Origin: Glandiceps talaboti
Taxonomy: Eukaryota; Hemichordata; Enteropneusta; Spengelidae
DNA length: 64,000 nucleotides
Assembly: GCF_964340395.1 (NCBI RefSeq)
Contig: NC_135550.1
Location: 33,255,176-33,319,175 of the forward strand
Direction of reading: 5' to 3'
The first letter of the stretch is position 1; every line of letters starts with the position of its first letter. Below, piece by piece: positions 38,501 through 52,197 of this stretch. The translations under genes and the position numbers were made by a program. The notes beneath the pieces were generated by a model. The model searched no databases. It had not been told where the DNA came from and was given only the letters and a program-made list of their open reading frames with translations.

Positions 38501-41500
38501 CCCAAAATTGCAGGATTTGATCACATTTTTGCAAATGAATTATGACAATTTTAAAGCTGCAAAATTTTGTTACAGCATTCTACACAGTTAGTTTATTACC
38601 ATTCCTGATTATCATGAAAACTGACAAACATTTTGATTATTATGTCTTATATTTAGTAATCCTCACAAGCCAGAGAGTATCATTATTTTTCCACTGACAC
38701 CACCTAGTACCTCTGGGCAGTGCTGTATGCAAACCTGTAGTTTTTTCCACTGACACCACCTAGTACCTCTGGGCAGTGCTGTATGCAAACCTGTAGTTTT
38801 ATGACAATATACAAAAGAGTACACTATATGTTTATGTTTTTGTTTTACTTTTCAGTCAAAGGCCAGGGGACAAGACCTGTTTGACCAGGTGGTAGCATTA
38901 CTGGGTATAGAGGAAAGTCAGTATTTTGGTATAGCCATCCAACAAGGTGAGAAAATCAACTGTGCAATCACTATATGACATATTTATCTGATTCTTTGTC
39001 ATCAAAAACGAAGAAAAGGAGTATGATGGGTGATGAAAATAATTGAAATTTGAACCCAGATGAAGTAAGATTTCACTAGTTGTCCAGGCAGAATCCATGG
39101 TGTCCTATTTTACAGTAAAGCAAGAGATGTATGGTATGGCTTCTGTCTATTAAACGGTAGAAAAATAAGCAAGAATGTATGGCTTTGCAAAGTGAGAAAC
39201 TTCTCAAACTGTCAGTTATGTGACATTATAAACACACTTTACCATTACAATCAGCTATTAAGATTCTATAAAGACTCACAAGACATGGTAGAGCAAATTC
39301 AATGGTACTGAGGTTGAATGCAATATTTATTCATATATTCCATATACTTGTATATTGACTTGATTTGTTAGACTTGTTTGTTTGTTTTAACTTCTTGGTC
39401 TGTCTCAATGGTATCCACCATCTATGCCACATCATAATATACATGGCAAGTGTCAAGTTTCAACTCACTAGGCAATCACTTTAACTAACCAGATAAAAGG
39501 TGCCACATATGAAATTCTTCAATGTCAAATGTCTGTTATTTGCTTGTTTACTATGCTGGTGGCCAAAGGAGAAAACAGAACATTTGTACATTTATCATTG
39601 CAAGTTTTCACATGCATTGTGTATAGTAAAGGTTTTAAACAATTTAATCTAAAATAGTTTGCAAATGTGAACTATTTTCAGAAAATGATAAAGTTAGAGT
39701 TGTAAAAGGAAAGTGCTTTTGGTATTCATAGAGAATGTTAATATTATTGAGAAATTTGTTTCATACAATTACAATGGACCTTGGGAGAATCTTATGCAAA
39801 TTAGATTAACTTTTCTACAAATTTAAGACATATCAGTGAGAAGTGCTTACCCTTTCATCCAAAATAGGTTGACAGACCTTGTAACAGATAAGTTTCAGAA
39901 ATAGTTCTACCTTCATACTTTTTCATCACATTCACCCAAAACTACATCGATACACCTTTTCATGTAATATTTGTCATCTCCTCTGACATATTGTAGTGTT
40001 TTCTTGCTTCTATTTCACAGATTGTGAATTTGAATTTATAGATTTCAAACTGAAATTATCCAAGTATGCTCCCAAAGCTTGGAAGAATGACTCTGGCTAT
40101 GTAAGTATGTAACTTTAAATGCACAATGTGATGTGATATAATATCTATCATTACCTTCTAGTAAAATACACATATACTTTTCTCTCTACACTTCTCATTT
40201 ACAACACCATTGGCAACTTAATAATGTTGAATATTCCAAATTCCTTGTGGTTAAAGGCTTGGCTAAAAGATACTTCACAAGAGTCAAATATGTCCTCTCA
40301 ATTCACAGGACATAGTCCAAGTCAACCAGCAAAGGTCTAGTCTAGTCACGATATATGTACATGTAGTTGTTTTTGTTTCCTACAATCTCTGTCTCCACAG
40401 TGGAGATGATTGTAGCACACATAGGAATAGACTAACAAAGGTCCTAAACTAACAAATAGAGAAGGTACAGCTATGAGCGACAAACTTGTGATTTCTGTAC
40501 ATTTGATTGAATCCGAAGGAAGAGGAAGAGTTGATGTTATGTAAGACTCAAGGAAGGAAGGACTCGTATCTTTACCTCCAGAGATATTTTGGTGATAAAT
40601 TTGCTATTTTCTTATGTGATAAAATTATTATGTAAACATAATGCACAATATTATCAGAAAGAGTCGAGCCATATCTACAACCAAAAATGTTCTTTCCTTG
40701 CCCTGGAAGCGCTATCTATTAAATTATAGGCAATATTTTTTTCACCAAGGAACCCAGTAGTTGGTAATGTCAGGGAAAGTGATGAAATTCGATTTCAACC
40801 AATAAGTTTGGCCCTGTAGATCATTGTGTCAGGTATGAAAATTATGATCAAAATAATGTATTCATGTTAGCTTTTCAGTAATCAGAGACAAAAAAATGTT
40901 ACTATTCTCAGAATACCTTATCATTTATAAAATTCAATATAAAATGAAGTTGTCAAAATAAATAGAAAAAAGCAAAGAAAATGTGTATGAGATACTAGTA
41001 GTAGACAGAAACAAGTCAATTCACAATTCAGAGTGAGTATGCGTAGTTGCAAAGAATTTTGGAATTTAGTTCTGAGGTGATAGGAAGGATATTGGTAACT
41101 AAGACAGATTAGTTGACTTGTGGTGATGAACACTCAGGCATTGCTTATTCCCATTTATCAATAGAGTGTTTCCACATAACCCAGAATGCACCATTCAAGA
41201 TGGCTACTGTGTAAAGTTTATAGAGTACAGCCCTGTACTAAAGTCGAAGTATAAAACACACTTTGCTTCCTTGTCACAATCACAAATAAAACTGCATTGA
41301 CACATTGAGATATTCTGGTGCAAACCGTTCATTCTACATGACTAGATATTGTATCAAATGGAACTTAGTGGTTTGACACACTGTAACCAAAAGTCATTTG
41401 TGTTGATGGCAATTAGTTACAGCTGAAAGAAACACAAATGTGCCACATGTGACAGTCCAAAGGAATATTGTAGAAGTTCATGGGAAGCTGTCTTCTTTGA

Positions 41501-44500
41501 TTAACCATGCATGCAGGAATGCCACCCATTCTTTAGACATCTAGTCATGCCTTAAAACTGGTCAAACAATATATCACATGTAGCAGCTGACCATGTATAA
41601 AATCAATCAGTATATCTGAACTTCCTGTGTAAACTTTCTTCAAGTTTATACACAATATGATATCAAGAAATCCTTTTCCCATTGCAATCATTGTTTATCA
41701 GTACATGCACAACCAACTTGAACTGACAGTGGTATTGTAACACATTTGATAATTTGATACTGTTATCAGCTAACTTGAACTGACAGTGGTATTGTAACAC
41801 ATTTGATAATTTGATACTGTTATCAGCTAACTTGAACTGACAGTTTTATTGTAACACATTTGATAATTTGATACTGTTATCAGCTAACTTGAACTGACAG
41901 TGGTATTATAACACATTTGATAATTTGATACTGTTATCAGCTAACTTGAACTGACAGTGGTATTATAACACATTTGATAATTTGATACTGTTATCAGCTA
42001 ACTTGAACTGACAGTGGTATTATAACACATTTGATAATTTGATACTGTTATCAGCTAACTTGAACTGACAGTGGTATTATAACACATTTGATAATTTGAT
42101 GCTGTTATCAGCTAACTTGAACTGACAGTGGTATTGTAACACATTTGATAATTTGATACTGTTATCAGCTAACTTGAACTGACAGTGGTATTGTAACACA
42201 TTTGATAATTTGATACTGTTATCAGCTAACTTGAACTGACAGTGGTATTATAACACATTTGATAATTTGATACTGTTATCAGCTAACTTGAACTGACAGT
42301 GGTATTGTAACACATTTGATAATTTGATACTGTTATCAGCTAACTTGAACTGACAGTGGTATTATAACACATTTGATAATTTGATACTGTTATCAGCTAA
42401 CTTGAACTGACAGTGGTATTGTAACACATTTGATAATTTGATACTGTTATCAGCTAACTTGAACTGACAGTGGTATTGTAACACATTTGATAATTTGATA
42501 CTGTTATCAGCTAACATGAACTGACAGTGGTATTGTAACACATTTGATAATTTGATAATGTTATCAGCTAACTTGAACTGACAGTGGTATTATAACACAT
42601 TTGATAATTTGATACTGTTATCAGCTAACTTGAACTGACAGTGGTATTGTAACACATTTGATAATTTGATACTGTTATCAGCTAACTTGAACTGACAGTG
42701 GTATTATAACACATTTGATAATTTGATACTGTTATCAGCTAACTTGAACTGACAGTGGTATTATAACACATTTGATAATTTGATACTGTTATCAGCTAAC
42801 TTGAACTGACAGTGGTATTGTAACACATTTGATAATTTGATACTGTTATCAGCTAACTTGAACCGACAATGGTATTACAACACATTTGATAATTTGATAC
42901 TGTTATCAGCTAACTTGAACTGACAGTGGTATTATAACACATTTGATAATTTGATACTGTTATCTGCTAACTTGAACTGACAGTGGTATTGTAACACATT
43001 TGATAATTTGATACTGTTATCAGCTAACTTGAACTGACAGTGGTATTATAACACATTTGATACTGTTATCAGCTACATGTAACTTGAACTGACAGTGGTA
43101 TTGTAACATATTTGATAATTTGATACTGTTATCAGCTAACTTGAACTGACAGTGGTATTATAACACATTTGATAATTTGATACTGTTATCAGCTAACTTG
43201 AACTGACAGTGGTATTACAACACATTTGATAATTTGATACTGTTATCAGCTAACTTGAACTGACAATGGTATTATAACACATTTGATAATTTGATACTGT
43301 TATCAGCCAGGTTTTCTTATCCAGACCATGTGAATCCTACAAATCATACCAGTTCAATAGATTACTGATATGTTACAAGTCCACACTAGTTTGGCAGGCC
43401 CCAATTCATCATCAACTTTACAATTTCAAACACAAAGCTCGACATGAAACATTATTCTAGGCTCTAAGAACAATACTACCAATGGAATTCATTGAGTGGA
43501 AGCAATTACTGAAAAAAAAAAATAGTAAACTGGATTTTATATGCCATTGATGAAATACGAGTAACATCCTGCATAAGATAAATCCTGTTTGTCTGACAGA
43601 CAGTAAAATTGTATGATACTCATTGCAAATGGAACATATATGATCATGATCCACTCACATATTGGGCTCACATACATTGATCTTTCAATCTAAGCATATA
43701 ACATGGTTATGAAGTTTCGTATGGCTAAGATAAAAAATATTAGCATTTGATCAAAATCAGCCATCCATTTTGTAAACTGGAACTCGGCCATTTGCAATGT
43801 AAATTGGGATGATTATCTGTTGTTGGGTTCCAGGTAACCATAACATTTATTGTGATATACCCTTATCTACATGGGAAGAGCCAAGAAATATCAAGTACAT
43901 ACAACCTAAATATAGAGATCACCATATGGAGAACATTTACTTTGAAATTTGTGGTTGACTTCCACCTTTTGCTCATTGTTTCTTTGAAGTATTCCTGACC
44001 TTGTTTGACATTTAAAAGTACTCTTGCACTATTTAGATTTGAATTCCTTAGGTATGAATGGCAGACAAGCCAATCATCTGGGTAATGAGATCAGATAAGC
44101 CAGACAACTCCCATGATGTATTTATTGATATGTCTCATGTTTCTGTTGTTTTGTCCCCAGGGTGCAGACAAAGCCGGCAAACCACTTTTCACAGTCTATT
44201 TTAAAGTGCAATTTTATGTGGAACATGTCAATCTAATTGTGTAAGTATATCAGCCATCTCTCTGCCAGCAGGGTCATATATCAGGTAATCACTTGAAAGT
44301 TTCATACACTTGCCAATCTACCTGACTGGATGATAATTTTAGCCTGGTCTGTAATACAGACAGTTTGTTGGTAATTCTAGATGGAGTAAATCGCGGTGCT
44401 GTTACAATTACCAAGTATAAATATAGTCCAAGAATTGAATATCGTGTACTTATTTTAGTGGCACAAAATGCATTCAGTGGATGCTAAAGTCTGTCTGACA

Positions 44501-47500
44501 TACACATCTGTCTGACTGTGGCACAATTGCATTCATTGGATGTTAAAGTCAGTCTGACATACATATCTGTCTGACTATGGTTTACATTTTCCCCTAAGGC
44601 ATTGAAAATCACTGGGCGATAATACACATAACTCCGAGACTGCATGGCAGTAGAAATGTGAATTGACTGTAGCCTATGATGAGACAGTCAATGTGAAGGT
44701 ATATTAGGATTTGAGACATGATATAAAAACTCATCATGAGTTAGGCTAGAAGTAACAAATGTTAGTTAGGATAGCGTAATAGTGTAGTGATAGCCATTCT
44801 CAAGTCTACAGGTAGGCTACTATGTAGTTCATGATGTACAATTGTTCATCATTAATTTTTCTTTTGTATGCTAAGTAAAGAATGACTGTGTTTACATCAA
44901 TACATAAAATAATTCATGGCGTAAATATGCAGACAGAAAAGATATACAGTTATGACTGTATTCATCTTGCAATTTCTGTCAACATAAAGAATGTAATGGA
45001 CAGTTGTTTGACTCAAGCTACCACAAAAAGAGCTAATTTGTGCCATCCTGTGTGTAATGTTTGTAGAGACAACAACTGAACCTATGTGATGTATGAGTGA
45101 CCTAGACACAGTAGACAGACTGAGTGCTATGCAATGCAATACATCTTGTAGGATTTAGGTAAACATGTACACAGTATGTAGACTTTGTATATTTGGTGTA
45201 ATGATGCTATAAAAAGATGACAAAGTATGAAGTATCTAGACCTTACTCACTATGCTACTGTGGTGTTCATGATGAGGTTGATTTAGTACACCTGGTAAAC
45301 ATATACGGCAGATACAGATATGAAATTAATAATACCATAGGCACATGAATTATTTGATAAATCTGTGAACTGTTTTAGAATAAAAATCATTGTGTGCACT
45401 GTGTGCCAAGTGGTCATCATTTATATTTAAGAAATATAAATGTTTCCACCATAATACTAACTTTATTGATTTTTAACCTAAACTGGGTGTCTTTGTTATA
45501 TGATTCAGATAAAGGTGAATAGTCATAGATATTTCCACAATTTCAGCACTACAAGTTTAGTGGGTAGGTCCACATGGCTTGATCTCACTCATGGAATTTG
45601 CAGTCCCATGATTCAATGCCAGGTTCTCACATTAGATATTGTAGCCATAGAATTTGCAGTCCCATGATTCAATGCCAGGTTCTCACATTAGATATTGTAG
45701 CCATAGAATTTGCAGTCCCATGATTCAATGCCAGGTTCTCACATAAGATATTGAATAGGGTCATTCATGAAAAAACAAAAGAATTTCCTCTCTTCAGAAC
45801 CAACTTGTTCAAGCATTCTGTTAGATAATCATATTTTAATCCTAATTAAACCTGGGCCTTTGAGACATGGGGGTGGGGGTGGGGGTAGGGGGTGTTTAAG
45901 TCCCCCAGACCAACCATTAGGAGTAACTATTAATACAAAAATTGATTGTAATCATGTATCTATCTGTCTCATTACAGGGATGATGTAACCAGACATCACT
46001 ACTTCTTACAGTTAAGACATAATATTTTAGAATCTCCCCTACCATGCAGTGAGGAGAACTATTTTCTACTAGCTGCTTATGCACTGCAAGCAGATATTGG
46101 AAATTATTTATGTTCCATTCATAAAAGGAATTATTTTGAAGCTGAAAAGTATTTTCCAAAATGGGTAAGTAATGTACAATCTGTAAAAAGTGTAGAATAC
46201 AAAAAATAGAACACCATTTTGGAAAGAGCCAAAAAGCAATTAAAATTTTACATTTCAATTGGCACTGTAACTTTAAGAATAAGTGACAAATATCTTACAG
46301 GTGACCATCATCGTAGACTTCTCATCCACACCAAAACTATTGGTGTGTTTTGTGGCTATCAGTTTGGCAGTGTTTTTACCTTATAAATACACCATTTTAC
46401 CTTATAAATACACCATCACCAGAACAGAACTAATAAAGTGTGACAAGGCAAATAGTCAAAAGTAAAAATGATGAAACAGTCATAAACAATGCCCACACTT
46501 TAACTCTCCACTCACTGAAAAACAGACGGGGAGATACAAATGTACCAACTTACAGTCAAAATGATAGAAAAAAAAACCAATATAACAGAATAAATAAAAA
46601 TGTATATCAATCAAGACATATTTACATTTATGTAGTGGATAGTCTGTATTAGGGACAAATATTCACAGCAAAAATTGAGTCGCATGTATTATGTTTTGTT
46701 TGTGTGTTGACCAGACATGGAACAGTTTGTGTCTGGGGTTGGTTGTAAGACTAGAAACAGAATTTATCATTGAAGTAGCGGTATACATAGACACAGACAA
46801 TGTGACACAAGAGGTAAATAACATTTTGGCATTGGTTGTGCATTACTTTTGACAGGTGCTAGAAAGGCGAGGTGAAGACTACATCCTAGACAATGTGCCT
46901 GGAATGCATTGTGATCAAAGAGGAATGAGCAAAACAGAGGCACAAAATGAATTCATCAAACAAGCCTCAAGCTGCTTAGAATTTGTCATGCATTTTTACA
47001 GTGTTAAAAAGGTAAAACAACCCTGAGACTCATCTTTTTCAGATTGACATAATAACATCAACAGTATATGTCAAAAGACACCACCAGACTTTGTTATAAG
47101 TTGTGATTCATTGCAGTTTGACAAAGATGTTTGTGAACAAGGAAGAGAATTTCAAGAACACATTATGCCTTGTTGAATATAAATACTTTCTCTTGTGTGT
47201 ATTGCTATTTATGGTACCCTCTAGGGTGTTGACATGAATTCATTCTGTGAGTTCAATTATACCTCCCAAAGAGTTCCTCTAAAAAGTGGTTGTGAACAGT
47301 TGTACATTTCAGGATGACTTGTTTGGAACAAAACGTTTACTTTTTATTCTGTCCTACTAACAGAATGTCTGTATTTCCCATTGATGGCACTGGGTGCAAT
47401 TGACAAAGAAACTGTATTCAAAAGTACACTACTGATTACCTCCAAGGTCATGTCCTTGAGCAGATTACATTTTCACCACCCTGGAGAGCTTTTCTCACCT

Positions 47501-50500
47501 CCAGGCCCTGTCTACACAAAAGGTGAAAGCATTGGAGGAATTCCATGTGGAATACATTAGACAGGGGCTGGCCAAAATAGAAGTCAGTCAGCAGGATATC
47601 AATACAAATTATTTTTGTTTCATTTGCAGAATAAATCTGATAGTATGCCTTACATACTGATAGGTGTTGGTACCAAAGGTCTACAAATATATTATGAGGT
47701 AAGTAAAGCTATCAAATATAAATATATTATGAGGTCAAATTCAAATAATATAATGAGGTATGTAAAGCAATCAAATTCAAATAATACTTATGTAAAATAG
47801 AAAGAAGTGAAAACCAATAAATATGTAATAACATGATAGATACATGTATGTAAACTTTTATGCCATGTGATGGCCTGTAATTGCCTAAGTTTTAACCTTG
47901 TAGAAAAATCACCTCATACTTGAAGGAAGCAACAAGCTAGATTTAATTACTGATGTGCACATGTGATATCTTTGTCACTATATTTTGTTTATAAATTATT
48001 ATTTTGATGTATAGCTATTTGTTGACTTTTTCACTGTGTTTGTAGGATGTTGGTGGTACCAAATATTTGAAATATGAATACCCATGGAATTCCATTAGGA
48101 AACTACATTTTGAGGTATGTATAGCCCTGCCATTGTCAATATAGATACTTGCATCTATAGACTTTGTATCATCAAGTTAGCTGTACAAGGTTTGTATAGT
48201 GAATCAAAGTTAGTATTTAGCATCAGTGAAAATTTGAGATGAGAATAATAATTTTCTGACTCTTAGAATACCAATTTGAAAGTAATGTATTTTGTTTAAC
48301 ATGAACCCAAACTTTGAAAAGATTCATTCTCACATTATAGTTCTTCTTGCTAAGATTTGGAGGCACTCTGCTGAAAAGACACAGATGTTGACAAGTAAAT
48401 AGACTTTTTAAAAAAAAACCACACAAAATACTTAACATGATGACCAAAAATGTTTGTCAGCTTGGTAGACGAAATAAATTATGTGGTACAAAGGTTTTAA
48501 CACAACCAGTTCAGATTGAAAGCTTGGTGCTGAAAAGTTCAACTGCTTGAATGTGTGTTATAAACTTTGTAATTTTAAATAACATGATGTCCTTTGTGTG
48601 TCTTCATGTGAAGTTAGATGAGAGTGAAACTCTACATACATGAATGATGAAGCCAATCTACTGCAGTTGCGTTAAAAGCAAACATACTGCCCAAATAAAA
48701 GGGTCTGTAATGATGCAAACTTTACAATATGTTTTATCAAACTAAGAAAGTCTAAACTAGATAGTGTAAAATATGATAATTAAACTTCTAAAATCTTTGG
48801 ACTGATTTCTTATGTTATCTTGTCTGATACGTTCCAGAAAAAGAAGTTTGCAATTCTTGCAGAAGGGGTGCCTGAGTCCAGAAAGTTGGTGTATCACTGC
48901 AGCACAGACTCAAGGTATTTCAAACATATTATTGAAGTACTATGTGATAACATATTATGTGTACATTTAATTCCAGATTCCAGCACTGTACTTTGTGTCA
49001 TATGTTATCAAGTCACATAACATATTATGTGTGCATTTAATTCCAGCACTGTACTTAGTGTCATATGTTATCAAGTCACATAACATATTATGTGTGCATT
49101 TAATTCTAGCACTGTACTTTGTGTCATATGTTATCAAGTCACATAACATATTATGTGTGCATTTAATTCTAGCACTGTACTTAGTGTCATATGTTATCAA
49201 GTCACATAACATATTATGTGTGCATTTAATTCCAGCACTGTACTTAGTGTCATATGTTATCAAGTCACATAACATATTATGTGTGCATTTAATTCTAGCA
49301 CTGTACTTAGTGTCATATGCTATCAAGTCACATAACATATTATGTGTGCATTTAATTCTAGCACTGTACTTAGTGTCATATGTTATCAAGTCACATAACA
49401 TATTATCTGTGCATTTAATTCTAGCACTGTACTTAGTGTCATATGTTATCAAGTCACATAACATATTATGTGTGCATTTAATTCTAGCACTGTACTTAGT
49501 GTCATATGCTATCAAGTCACATAACATATTATGTGTGCATTTAATTCTAGCACTGTACTTAGTGTCATATGCTGTCAAGTCACATAACATATTATCTGTG
49601 CCTTTAAATTCTAGCACTGTACTTAGTGTCATATGTTATCAAGTCACATAACATATTATGTGTGCATTAATTCTAGCACTGTACTTAGTGTCATATGCTA
49701 TCAAGTCACAGAACATATTATGTGTGCATTTAATTCTAGCAATGAACTTAGTGTCATATGTTATCAAGTCACATAACATATTATGTGTGCATTTAATTCT
49801 AGCACTGCACTTAGTGTCATATGCTATCAAGTCACATAACATATTATGTGTGCATTTAATTCTAGCACTGTACTTAGTGTCATATGCTATCAAGTCACAT
49901 AACATATTATGTGTGCATTTAATTCTAGCACTGTACTTAGTGTCATATGTTATCAAGTCACATAACATATTATGTGTGCATTTAATTCTAGCACTGTACT
50001 TAGTGTCATATGTTATCAAGTCACATAACATACTATGTGTGCATTTAATTCTAGCACTGCACTTAGTGTCATATGTTATCAAGTCACATAACATTTTATG
50101 TGTGCATTAATTCTAGCACTGTACTTAGTGTCATATGTTATCAAGTCACATAACATATTATGTGTGCATTTAATTCCAGCACTGTACTTAGTGTCATATG
50201 TTATCAAGTCACATAACATATTATGTGTGCATTTAATTCTAGCACTGTACTTAGTGTCATATGTTATCAAGTCACATAACATATTATGTGTGCATTTAAT
50301 TCTAGCACTGCACTTAGTGTCATATGTTATCAAGTCACATAACATTTTATGTGTGCATTAATTCTAGCACTGTACTTAGTGTCATATGTTATCAAGTCAC
50401 ATAACATATTATGTGTGCATTAATTCTAGCACTGTACTTAGTGTCATATGTTATCAAGTCACATAACATATTATGTGTGCATTTAATTCTAGCACTGCAC

Positions 50501-52132
50501 TTAGTGTCATATGTTATCAAGTCACATAACATATTGTGTGTGCATTTAATTCCAGCACTGTACTTAGTGTCATATGTTATCAAGTCACAGAACATATTAT
50601 CTGTGCATTTAATTCCAGCACTGTACTTAGTGTCATATGTTATCAAGTCACAGAACATATTATCTGTGCATTTAATTCTAGCACTGTAAGTATGTTGTGT
50701 CGTATAGAACACTGTCTATGTTGTGACATTGCCCTAGCAATGTATGAAATACTGTCTATGTTGTGTTGTTGCCCTAGCAATGTATGATGGAAAACTGTCT
50801 ATGTTGTGTCATTGCCCTAGCAATGTATGAAATACTGTCTATGTTGTGTTGTTGCCCTAGCAATGTATAGAACACTGTCTATGTTGTGTCATTGCCCTAG
50901 CAATGTATGAAACACTGTCTATGTTGTGACATTGCCCTAGCAATGTATAGAACACTGTCTATGTTGTGACATTGCCCTAGCAATGTATAGAACACTGTCT
51001 ATGTTGTGTCATTGCCCTAGCAATGTATGGAATACTGTCTATGTTGTGTTGTTGCCCTAGCAATGTATAGAACACTGTCTATGTTGTGTCATTGCCCTAG
51101 CAATGTATGGAATACTGTCTATGTTGTGTCATTGCCCTAGCAATGTATAGAACACTGTCTATGTTGTGTCATTGCCCTAGCAATGTATGGAATACTGTCT
51201 ATGTTGTATCATTGCCCTAGCAATGTGTAGAACACTGTCTATGTTGTGTCATTGCCCTAGCAATGTATAGAACACTGTCTATCTTGTATCATTGCCCTAG
51301 CAATGTATGGAATACTGTCTATGTTGTGTCATTGCCCTAGCAATGTATGGAATACTGTCTATGTTGTATCATTGCCCTAGCAATGTGTAGAACACTGTCT
51401 ATGTTGTGTCATTGCCCTAGCAATGTATAGAACACTGTCTATCTTGTATCATTGCCCTAGCAATGTATGGAATACTGTCTATGTTGTGTTGTTGCCCTAG
51501 CAATGTATGATGGAAAACTGTCTATGTTGTGTCATTGCCCTAGCAATGTATGGAATACTGTCTATGTTGTGTTGTTGCCCTAGCAATGTATGGAATACTG
51601 TCTATGTTGTGTTGTTGCCCTAGCAATGTATAGAACACTGTCTATGTTGTGTCATTGCCCTAGCAATGTATGGAACACTGTCTATGTTGTATCATTGCCC
51701 TAGCAATGTATAGAACACTGTCTATGTTGTATCATTGCCCTAGCAATGTATAGAACACTGTCTATGTTGTGTCATTGCCCTAGCAATGTATGATGGAAAA
51801 CTGTCTATGTTGTGTCATTGCCCTAGCAATGTATGGAATACTGTCTATGTTGTGTTGTTGCCCTAGCAATGTATGGAATACTGTCTATGTTGTGTTGTTG
51901 CCCTAGCAATGTATGGAATACTGTCTATGTTGTGTTGTTGCCCTAGCAATGTATGGAATACTGTCTATGTTGTGACATTGCCCTAGCAATGTATAGAATG
52001 TGTGAAGTAATGTTGAAAGAAATATATAAATGTACACAGTACTGCATTCCTTTTATGTCCATGTCAGAGATGTCAAATAACTTCCCAACACATGCGCGCG
52101 TGCACACACACACACTCACACACGTACACACA

Positions 52133-52197
<65 letters not shown>

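Noticed and set aside
41712-51998. CRISPR-like direct repeats
   Set aside because: Units are contiguous with no unique spacers and lie in introns of an animal gene; they are minisatellites.
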